Shown here: positions 1 through 4,692 of the stretch, in pieces
Layout of the letters: the number at the start of each line of letters is the position of its first letter
How positions within the stretch are numbered: the stretch's first letter is position 1
DNA from: Tamlana sp038148895
Lineage (GTDB): Bacteria; Bacteroidota; Bacteroidia; Flavobacteriales; Flavobacteriaceae
NCBI GenBank assembly: GCA_038148895.1
Contig: JBBVGQ010000011.1
Strand: one strand, 5' to 3'
Length of the DNA: 5,368 nt
Translations under genes and position numbers: made by a program
The notes under the pieces: model-generated
The model's database searches: none
Seen by the model: the letters and a program-made list of their open reading frames with translations, nothing else
What the model was told of the DNA's origin: nothing

Positions 1-49
1 TAGGATGTTCGCAATGGTCAAAAATCAAAAATTATATGATTTTAATTTG

Positions 50-180
50 CAAATGTCATAGATATCATTGCTTCTGACTTTCCTCGCGGAAAGTCTTCGC
101 AAATTTGCTATCTTCGGTTTTCGGCGGAAAATCCTCGCGGATTTTCACGCAACGAAACCATAGCCAAACCGTTGCCAGTA
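50..180 (+). repeat. attC-like site 0, left arm degraded
   Basis: The right half is intact: GCAACGAAACCATAGCC (149-165), spacer AAACC, GTTG (171-174), then the cassette-1 hexamer CCAGTA. The left half can be aligned without gaps at 55-71 (GTCATAGATATCATTGC), preceded by the usual AAT spacer at 52-54. It carries five true mismatches, and the CAAC box is not recognisable. Two internal hairpins are present: 76-95 (8-bp stem, TCGC loop) and 127-146 (8-bp stem, TCGC loop). The site may be a decayed attC or a junction left by a rearrangement upstream. The gene of the preceding cassette cannot be identified in bases 1-50. Confidence 0.6.
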
Positions 181-197
181 ATTTGACAAAAACACCT

Positions 198-653
198 ATG
201 AAATCAATTTTAACTCTTTTTCTAATTCTATTAATGAATAGCTGTGGACAGAAAAAGGTTTTAGAATCAAAACCGAAAAAGACTCTTACGAGAGAACTTT
301 CAGAGATACCCACATTTCCGAATTGCGAGACTTATAAAGATTGGATTGAAAAAGAGTTTTGTTTGACCAATAGTATTCAAGAACTGATTTCGAAAAACGC
401 TAAAAAAAGCAATCTGACTTTAGTTAAGGACACATTAAAAGTTGGAATCAGAATTGAAATTGATGGTTCAAGCACAATAATGGAAAACAAATCGAATAAT
501 AAAGAATTAGAAAAGTTAAGCCAAAATACTCTCGAAAATTTGCCTTACATAGAGCCTGCAAGTTCAAAAAGTTTAAACCGAAAAGTAACTTCGGCGTATT
601 CCTTTTATGTGATTTTTGAGAATAATAAAATTATTAGCAAATGGAAAAAATAA
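198..653 (+). CDS. Small lipoprotein with a TonB C-terminal-like pattern
   Basis: This encodes 151 residues. The N-terminus MKSILTLFLILLMNSC is a lipoprotein signal with the lipid-attachment cysteine at residue 16; the residues after it (GQKK) are basic, so surface export is not suggested. Residues 37-150 follow the pattern of Bacteroidota TonB-C domains: a FPNCE motif (C43), a second Cys in EFC (C55), a TLKVGIRIEIDG strand stretch, a helix ending ..LENLPYIEPA, and a final strand SFYVIFEN. The family link is my pattern recognition and is moderate. The protein has no TonB N-terminal helix or proline-rich linker, so it is not an energy transducer as such. The ATG at 198 is chosen over the in-frame ATG at 105 because 105 lies inside attC-like site 0 and would add 31 residues encoded by the repeat. 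It is the sole gene of cassette 1 and stops 4 bases before that cassette's end sequence. Confidence 0.82.
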   Translation: MKSILTLFLILLMNSCGQKKVLESKPKKTLTRELSEIPTFPNCETYKDWIEKEFCLTNSIQELISKNAKKSNLTLVKDTLKVGIRIEIDGSSTIMENKSNNKELEKLSQNTLENLPYIEPASSKSLNRKVTSAYSFYVIFENNKIISKWKK

Positions 654-657
654 AAAC

Positions 658-794
658 TACTGGCAACAATGTATAACCGCAATTACGGCGGATTCGACTA
701 CGTCCAAATCCACTCGGAATTGCTAACTTCGGTGCTATACGGAAAAGAAAGCATACCAAAACCGTAACTGCGGTTATACGAACCGTTGTAGCAC
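658..794 (+). repeat. attC-like site 1 (family A)
   Basis: The outer arm is TACTGG-CAAC (658-667), closing cassette 1 and complementary to that cassette's start at 171-180. After a 3-nt spacer (AAT) comes the inner arm GTATAACCGC..TTACGG (671-688), which pairs with CCGTAACTGCGGTTATAC (762-779); the only mismatch is A682 opposite C768. The right spacer is GAACC, then GTTG (785-788) and the next cassette's hexamer TAGCAC. An internal hairpin lies at 690-711 (loop TAC on + strand, GTA on - strand). The middle sequence is shared with sites 2 and 4. Confidence 0.85.
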
Positions 795-816
795 ATTTGA
801 CAAAAAAAGAAATTAT

Positions 817-1050
817 ATGGAAATTATAATTAAACTACTTTTAATATTATCTTCAATTTATTTTTTTCTAAAAATCTCCATAATCATAGATAAAAATGGT
901 AATCTGATAAATGACTATTTAAAAGGAAAAACTATTTTCTCCACAAACGATGAAATAACTATCAAGACCTTTAAAAAGTATATCCTTTTTCTCATTTTGA
1001 TTATAATCGGACTTGGAATTTATCAATCCGTTTTATGGACTAGTGGATAG
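817..1050 (+). CDS. Small two-helix membrane protein, unknown function
   Basis: This encodes 77 residues and has no family I recognise. Two hydrophobic helices are clear: residues about 4-24 (IIIKLLLILSSIYFFLKI) and about 54-72 (KYILFLILIIIGLGIYQ). Between them is a roughly 30-residue polar loop containing NGNLINDYLKGK and a DEITIK stretch, which suggests a hairpin topology. The start ATG at 817 lies 23 bases after the cassette-2 hexamer, with A-rich sequence upstream and no Shine-Dalgarno box. It is the first gene of cassette 2. Unlike other cassettes, the stop codon is followed by about 200 bases before the closing site. Only the membrane location can be inferred. Confidence 0.75.
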   Translation: MEIIIKLLLILSSIYFFLKISIIIDKNGNLINDYLKGKTIFSTNDEITIKTFKKYILFLILIIIGLGIYQSVLWTSG

Positions 1051-1250
1051 ATTTATAGTAAACTTATATTATGAATGAACAACCTAATAAAAAAAGCATT
1101 GTAAAAACTCTTGAAACTCGAGTAAACTTAAAAAAATTAATTAAAAAGTTGTAGAATCAACCTTGCCAAAACTGAATAAAAATTCTAAAAATATAAGTTA
1201 AATATAGTTGGTAATTTGAAACGTAAGCCTAATAAATAAAATATAAAAAA
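1051..1250 (+). other. AT-rich tail of cassette 2
   Basis: Two hundred AT-rich bases lie between the stop codon at 1048-1050 and the closing attC-like site. Other cassettes leave only a few bases here. The stretch holds one possible very short ORF (1071-1154), listed separately, and several stops in all + frames. I see no hairpin, promoter or RNA-gene signature in it. Together with site 2 it makes the longest stretch without a confident gene in the window (1051-1391). It may be a decayed second gene or an untranslated tail. Confidence 0.5.
1071..1154 (+). CDS. Possible 27-residue basic peptide in cassette 2
   Basis: An ATG at 1071 opens a 28-codon frame ending in TAG at 1152-1154. The product would be lysine-rich with no hydrophobic stretch (MNEQPNKKSIVKTLETRVNL..). 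It starts 20 bases after the stop of the membrane protein gene, behind the A/T-rich leader typical of this window. In such AT-rich DNA a frame of this length can arise by chance, and no family is recognisable. It could also be a remnant of a longer gene. Confidence 0.2.
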   Translation: MNEQPNKKSIVKTLETRVNLKKLIKKL

Positions 1251-1251
1251 C

Positions 1252-1389
1252 GTGCTACAACAATGTATAACCGCAATTACGGCGGATTCGACTACGTCCG
1301 AATCCACTCGGAATTGCTAACGCCAGTTCCAAACCGAAAATTAACGCATATTAACCCGTAACTGACGGTTATACGAACCGTTGTACACC
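1252..1389 (+). repeat. attC-like site 2 (family A)
   Basis: The outer arm GTGCTA-CAAC (1252-1261) is the reverse complement of the cassette-2 start (785-794). Spacer AAT is followed by the inner arm 1265-1282, which pairs with 1354-1373. That pairing has one A.C mismatch (A1276/C1362) and one unpaired A at 1365 on the right arm. Right spacer GAACC precedes GTTG (1380-1383) and the cassette-3 hexamer TACACC. The internal hairpin at 1284-1305 has a TAC loop on the + strand. Confidence 0.85.
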
Positions 1390-1391
1390 AT

Positions 1392-1907
1392 TTGAGAAAA
1401 ACATTTGTAATCATATTGACCTTTATCGGATTTTTGTCATTTGGACAAGAAACGGAACTGAATTGGATTGAAAAAAGCGACTTGGACAGTATTTATGTCA
1501 GAGCATTAAATAGCAGATTTGACCTTTTACTATCGAGCGGATGGAAATATATCGAACTGAATGAAAACGGAAAACGGATTTCCCAACTGAAAGTATCTGA
1601 CCGATACAAATTCTTGACCAATGAAGAATTAATTGACTTGTCAATTAAAGAAAAAAAGACAATTCGAGTATTGCGTCTGACTCACAGAATAATCGGAATT
1701 GACACAGTTGATGTGAATTTTGGAATTGTAAATGTTACTGGAAAGAGGAAAATTCATTTCAACAATGGACTGAAATTTAAAAAAGCGGATTTTGCATTAG
1801 ACTGTGGCGGAACAAATGGCTACGTTCCTGATATGAGATTTGTATTTGACCGAAAGAAAAATAATTGGGAATTAATAGATGGAAAATATAAAATACCAGT
1901 AGAATAA
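1392..1907 (+). CDS. Secreted protein of unknown function, TTG start
   Basis: This encodes 171 residues and has no family I recognise. The N-terminus is a classical signal peptide: RK at residues 2-3, a hydrophobic core FVIILTFIGFL, and probable cleavage after FG (residue 18), leaving QETELNWIEK. The mature part is mixed alpha/beta by eye. A conspicuous DCGGTNGYVPDMRFVFD segment lies at residues 137-153, with a single Cys at 138. No in-frame ATG precedes the signal sequence, so the start is the TTG at 1392, and that codon lies in the conserved cassette-head motif ATTTGA directly after the recombination core. It is the first gene of cassette 3; the next gene starts three bases after its stop, so the two are probably co-translated. 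Export to the periplasm is likely. Confidence 0.78.
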   Translation: MRKTFVIILTFIGFLSFGQETELNWIEKSDLDSIYVRALNSRFDLLLSSGWKYIELNENGKRISQLKVSDRYKFLTNEELIDLSIKEKKTIRVLRLTHRIIGIDTVDVNFGIVNVTGKRKIHFNNGLKFKKADFALDCGGTNGYVPDMRFVFDRKKNNWELIDGKYKIPVE

Positions 1908-1910
1908 TAT

Positions 1911-2312
1911 ATGAGATATGTTATCAAAATTTGGTTATTTACGATAATCGTTTCGCCACTTTTATTGGCATTAATATTAGGTGCTATTATAAATGATTCG
2001 AGTTTTACGAGCATATTAAATTCTTACGAAATAATATTTGTAATGATTATTGTTGGCTTTCTTTCGTCAATTCCTGCAATGGTAATATTTTGGTTAATTA
2101 AAAGATTTTTAAAAAATAAACACTCAAACCTTAACGAGAAGATTATATTATCAATTTATAGTTTTCTATCAGTATGGATTACATTTTTCATCGTTGATAG
2201 CGGATTTATTACAAGATGGTCTGAACAGACAATTTGGGTTTTAATATATTCGCTAACAATAGTGATAGGAGTTTGGATTTTTGAGAACAATAATAAAGAA
2301 ATAACTGAATAA
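1911..2312 (+). CDS. Four-helix inner-membrane protein, unknown function
   Basis: This encodes 133 residues and has no family I recognise. Four hydrophobic helices are visible at about residues 7-27, 40-64, 77-95 and 106-124. A basic loop (KRFLKNKHSN) follows helix 2 and a short acidic/polar tail (ENNNKEITE) ends the protein. Under the positive-inside rule the helix 2-3 loop would be cytoplasmic, placing both termini in the cytoplasm. ATG at 1911 follows the stop of the secreted-protein gene by three bases, and cassette 3 thereby carries two genes. The stop TAA at 2310-2312 lies 6 bases before the end sequence of the cassette. A functional link with the secreted partner is suggested by their joint packaging but is not shown. 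Confidence 0.8.
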   Translation: MRYVIKIWLFTIIVSPLLLALILGAIINDSSFTSILNSYEIIFVMIIVGFLSSIPAMVIFWLIKRFLKNKHSNLNEKIILSIYSFLSVWITFFIVDSGFITRWSEQTIWVLIYSLTIVIGVWIFENNNKEITE

Positions 2313-2318
2313 AAAAAC

Positions 2319-2455
2319 GGTGTACAACAATGGCTATAAACAATTGCTATTACAGGTTTATCCTGAAAATTCCTGCGGAATTTTCAGTTTATTGTGTACT
2401 TGCAAAAGTCCGTGCTAACCCACGCAACTGTTCATAGCCTAAACCGTTGTGCTTC
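2319..2455 (+). repeat. attC-like site 3 (family B)
   Basis: The outer arm GGTGTA-CAAC (2319-2328) matches the cassette-3 start (1380-1389) in reverse complement. Spacer AAT precedes the inner arm GGCTATAAACAATTGC (2332-2347), which pairs with GCAACTGTTCATAGCC (2424-2439) over 16 positions; the two mismatches are both A opposite C. Right spacer is TAAACC, then GTTG (2446-2449) and the cassette-4 hexamer TGCTTC. A perfect 11-bp hairpin with loop TGC lies at 2363-2387. Confidence 0.85.
2363..2387. other. Perfect 11-bp hairpin inside attC-like site 3
   Basis: An 11-base arm (2363-2373) and its exact complement (2377-2387) enclose the loop TGC, which is GCA on the - strand. A shorter version with the same core occurs in site 5 at 3954-3974 (9 bp, loop TGC) and in site 6 at 4620-4638 (8 bp, loop TAC). 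With no U-run following, it does not look like an intrinsic terminator on the + strand. It is more likely the apical stem of the folded recombination site. Confidence 0.75.
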
Positions 2456-2476
2456 ATTATGACCAAACAATAACCA

Positions 2477-3232
2477 ATGATAAAATTTTTTAGAAAAATC
2501 AGACAAAACTTACTCTCTGAAGGTAAAACTGGAAAGTATTTAAAGTATGCGATTGGAGAAATTATTCTTGTCGTTATTGGAATATTGATTGCATTACAGA
2601 TTAATAACTGGAACATAAGCAAAAGCAATTTAAAAGAATCTAATGAGTTTGTTGCACGACTAAAAGCAGAAGTAAAAAGTAATATAGGTTTTACCCAAGA
2701 GGAAATTGAAAAAAAAGAAAACCAGAGGAGTAGTTCATTGGCGATTTTAAAAATGGTTGGAGAAGATATAACCAAACTTTCTTCCAAGACATTGGACAGC
2801 CTAATCAATATATCTATGGCAAATGGCAATATGGAGTTTAAAAACGGAACCTTAAACGAAGGACTGAATACTGGAAAGGTCGCACTTATTAAATCCGATT
2901 CCTTAAAGACAATTTTATACGGTTTACCATCTCTAGTCGAAGAGGTTAGAACTGGAGAAAAATACATGAACGAAGACCTTAACGATTATTTTTATCCGTT
3001 TATATATGAGCATATCAGTTTCAGACAGATGGACTATGAACACACTGCGCATGGGGAACTAATCGGACCTTCAAAATTTAGCAGCCACAACAATTTAAAT
3101 GTGTTGAATATTCTAAAGTTTGAGAGCTTAATAGACAATATATTTTATAACTCTAATGTACAGATTGAAAACTACCAAAGACTTAAAACTGAATTAGAAA
3201 ACCTCTATAATTTAATCGAGGAATATGAGTAA
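2477..3232 (+). CDS. DUF6090 family membrane protein
   Basis: This encodes 251 residues. The N-terminus is the hallmark of DUF6090 proteins of Bacteroidota: a basic amphipathic start MIKFFRKIRQ, then ..LSEGKTGKYLKY, then a single membrane helix within AIGEIILVVIGILIALQIN (residues about 25-43) ending in NNWN. The rest is a soluble, helix-rich domain with a probable coiled segment around residues 50-85 and another near the C-terminus (YQRLKTELENLYNLIEEYE). Its length is about normal for the family as I know it, and the function of the family is unknown. Start ATG 2477 lies 21 bases after the cassette-4 hexamer and is preceded by a five-codon minimal frame (ATGACCAAACAATAA, 2459-2473). It is the single gene of cassette 4. 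The long frame on the opposite strand here is a shadow. The presence of a DUF6090 gene as cassette cargo is notable. Confidence 0.93.
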   Translation: MIKFFRKIRQNLLSEGKTGKYLKYAIGEIILVVIGILIALQINNWNISKSNLKESNEFVARLKAEVKSNIGFTQEEIEKKENQRSSSLAILKMVGEDITKLSSKTLDSLINISMANGNMEFKNGTLNEGLNTGKVALIKSDSLKTILYGLPSLVEEVRTGEKYMNEDLNDYFYPFIYEHISFRQMDYEHTAHGELIGPSKFSSHNNLNVLNILKFESLIDNIFYNSNVQIENYQRLKTELENLYNLIEEYE

Positions 3233-3238
3233 AATAAC

Positions 3239-3378
3239 GAAAGCACAACACCGTATAACCGCAATTACGGCGGATTCGACTACGTCTGAATCCACTCGGA
3301 ATTGCTAACGCCAGTGCTTAACCGAAAATTATTAATTTTAAAACCGTAACTGACGGTTATACGAGACCGTTGTGCAAC
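3239..3378 (+). repeat. attC-like site 4 (family A)
   Basis: The outer arm is GAAAGCA-CAAC (3239-3249). It pairs with the cassette-4 start TGCTTC except for one extra A, the only imperfect hexamer in the array. Spacer ACC precedes inner arm 3253-3270, which pairs with 3344-3362; there is one A.C mismatch and an unpaired A at 3353. Right spacer GAGACC precedes GTTG (3369-3372) and hexamer TGCAAC. The internal hairpin at 3272-3293 has loop TAC. Its middle sequence closely resembles site 2. Confidence 0.85.
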
Positions 3379-3403
3379 ATTTTAAGAAAACCGAAAATTT
3401 GAT

Positions 3404-3898
3404 TTGAAAAAGTGGATTTTGATATTGTTTTTCTCGATTTTAATCGGACTCTATTTCGGTCTTGGGACAATTTTCGGATTTTTCAAATTATTGTTATTCT
3501 TTGGACTTTCGACTCTGATTTTTATAGTGCTGATATTAATCTGGCAAAAACAATTTAGAAAACGGAATTATGCAATTCGGATTTATTTGACCATCTGTTT
3601 CGGACTGATTTTTAGTTTATTAATTTTTCAATTAAAAAAAGCATATAATCAGCATAATGCTAACTTATTAACAGAACAGATAATTGATTTTAGAAATAAT
3701 AATAATCGTCTACCAAACTCGATAGCTGAATTAAAAAAGGATACAGAATTACCAAAATACTTTGACCAATTTGAACTAAAAGATTTTGAGTATTCATTGA
3801 ACCAAAAAACGAATGAATTCAATCTGAGTTATTCGCTCGATGGTTGGCATATTAATGAATTTAATAGCAAAACCAAGGAATGGGAAACGAGAGATTAA
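3404..3898 (+). CDS. Three-helix membrane protein with soluble C-terminal domain, TTG start
   Basis: This encodes 164 residues. Hydrophobic helices lie at about residues 5-24, 27-47 and 57-77, with a basic loop QKQFRKRNY between helices 2 and 3. The soluble tail (78-164) begins with a helix ..NLLTEQIIDFRNNNNRLPNS, followed by IAELKK, a short F-rich segment, and strands FEYSL and NLSYSL. That order (helix, N-rich turn, LPNS.AEL, then beta strands) resembles the globular part of type II pseudopilins, but I would not assign it on this evidence. The start is a TTG at 3404, the only plausible start after the in-frame stop at 3383-3385; no ATG is available. It is the single gene of cassette 5 and stops 8 bases before the cassette end sequence. 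The function is unknown. Confidence 0.75.
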   Translation: MKKWILILFFSILIGLYFGLGTIFGFFKLLLFFGLSTLIFIVLILIWQKQFRKRNYAIRIYLTICFGLIFSLLIFQLKKAYNQHNANLLTEQIIDFRNNNNRLPNSIAELKKDTELPKYFDQFELKDFEYSLNQKTNEFNLSYSLDGWHINEFNSKTKEWETRD

Positions 3899-3907
3899 AT
3901 AAAAAAC

Positions 3908-4049
3908 GTTGCACAACAACGTGTAAAAATAATTGCTAGGTTCTAGCCTACTCGGAAAATCCTGCGGATTTTCCTCTGGTTCGTTCCATTTTTAGTAAGT
4001 TAGTTGCTCGCACACGCAACTATCCTTACACAAACCGTTGTTGTAGCCA
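3908..4049 (+). repeat. attC-like site 5 (family B)
   Basis: The outer arm GTTGCA-CAAC (3908-3917) is complementary to the cassette-5 start (3369-3378). Spacer AAC precedes inner arm GTGTAAAAATAATTGC (3921-3936), which pairs with GCAACTATCCTTACAC (4016-4031); the three mismatches are all A opposite C. Right spacer AAACC precedes GTTG (4037-4040). A second overlapping GTTG (4040-4043) then gives GTTGTTG before hexamer TAGCCA. The hairpin at 3954-3974 is a perfect 9-bp stem with loop TGC. Confidence 0.83.
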
Positions 4050-4063
4050 ATTTAAAAATCACG

Positions 4064-4531
4064 ATGAAGAAAATATTATTGTTCGTGCTTCCCTTAATTT
4101 TTACCATAAAAATGAATGGACAAAATACAAGTCAAGAATTGATTGAAATAAAAAATGAATTAATAAATCACGCCATTGAAGTTGGAAAAGAATATGACAT
4201 CAATCTTGATTTTTCTGATGACTCAATTAAAAATGTAGAAAAAATACTTTCTGACCTACATTCGGAATATAAAAAAACAAAAAATGATGAAGGACTAAAT
4301 GGACTCGCATATATGTTTGGTTTTTACATTATGGACGTAATAGAAAAAAATCACGGAAAAGGAAGAATCGAAAGAAATCATCCTGACTTTGGAGATAATG
4401 TCTTCCCTTTCTATTGGAATGGTGGAACTTTATTTCCCGTAGCTTGGTGTCAAAAAAGAATTTTTGATGGAGATGGAGATAATGTGGAAATTAAATATCG
4501 GATTCTAATATTGGATGAGAAAAAGAAATAA
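4064..4531 (+). CDS. Secreted protein of unknown function
   Basis: This encodes 155 residues. A signal peptide is clear (MKKILLFVLPLIFTIKMNG, probable cleavage before QN near residue 20). The mature protein has a helical N-terminal half (ELIEIKNELINHAIEVGKEY, then SIKNVEKILSDLHSEYKK), a GLNGLAYMFGFYIMDVIEKN helix at about 78-96, and a conserved-looking C-terminal half with RNHPDFG, FPFYWNGGTLFPVAWC and KRIFDGDGDN (residues 104-140). The arrangement, an all-helical start and then a GLA..FGFYI helix followed by a FPV..C.KRI segment, recalls DUF3806-type proteins, but this is a weak impression. The ATG at 4064 is chosen; an in-frame ATG at 4004 would add 20 residues encoded by attC-like site 5 and bury the signal peptide. 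It is the single gene of cassette 6 and stops 4 bases before the cassette end sequence. Confidence 0.82.
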   Translation: MKKILLFVLPLIFTIKMNGQNTSQELIEIKNELINHAIEVGKEYDINLDFSDDSIKNVEKILSDLHSEYKKTKNDEGLNGLAYMFGFYIMDVIEKNHGKGRIERNHPDFGDNVFPFYWNGGTLFPVAWCQKRIFDGDGDNVEIKYRILILDEKKK

Positions 4532-4535
4532 AAAC

Positions 4536-4673
4536 TGGCTACAACACTGGCTATAATCCATTGCTCGCAACATACTTAAACAAAAATTATTAACTTTAAC
4601 TTGGCTCGATTCCTACTCCGAAAATCCTACGGATTTTCATCGCAACGGAATCATAGCCAAACCGTTGTAGCAC
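4536..4673 (+). repeat. attC-like site 6 (family B)
   Basis: The outer arm TGGCTA-CAAC (4536-4545) matches the cassette-6 start hexamer TAGCCA (4044-4049) preceded by GTTG (4040-4043). Spacer ACT precedes inner arm GGCTATAATCCATTGC (4549-4564), which pairs with 4642-4658; there are two A.C mismatches and one unpaired A at 4649/4650. Right spacer AAACC precedes GTTG (4664-4667) and hexamer TAGCAC. The hairpin at 4620-4638 has an 8-bp stem and loop TAC. Confidence 0.83.
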
Positions 4674-4692
4674 ATTTGACAAAACACAAACT

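Noticed and set aside
2..61. 3' end of an upstream gene (frame 2, open to TAG at 59-61)
   Set aside because: Only about 19 codons are visible, frame 3 is also open over the same stretch, and the stop lies inside the degraded site; not enough to call a gene.
65..313. Open frame on the - strand (82 codons) across site 0 and the lipoprotein start
   Set aside because: Much of it is translated repeat sequence, and it overlaps a better-supported lipoprotein gene.
690..711. Site hairpins as intrinsic transcription terminators
   Set aside because: No T-run follows the stems on the + strand, and the conserved pairing continues into long outer arms, which fits a recombination site better. Some termination in vivo cannot be excluded.
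789..800. TTTG of the cassette heads as a Bacteroidota promoter element
   Set aside because: No TAnnTTTG or correctly spaced partner is present consistently; the TTT is explained by pairing with the cassette end.
1820..2014. Open frame on the - strand (64 codons) spanning the junction of the cassette-3 genes
   Set aside because: It overlaps two tightly coupled + strand genes and has no supporting features.
2459..2473. Five-codon frame ATG-ACC-AAA-CAA-TAA as a regulatory leader peptide of the DUF6090 gene
   Set aside because: It is the cassette-4 version of the common head motif with one base change making ATG; there are no attenuator-like codons or alternative hairpins.
2389..2967. Long open frame on the - strand (192 codons) opposite the DUF6090 gene
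   Set aside because: It lies antisense to a confidently recognised family and also runs into recombination site 3; its length is explained by the codon pattern of the + strand gene.
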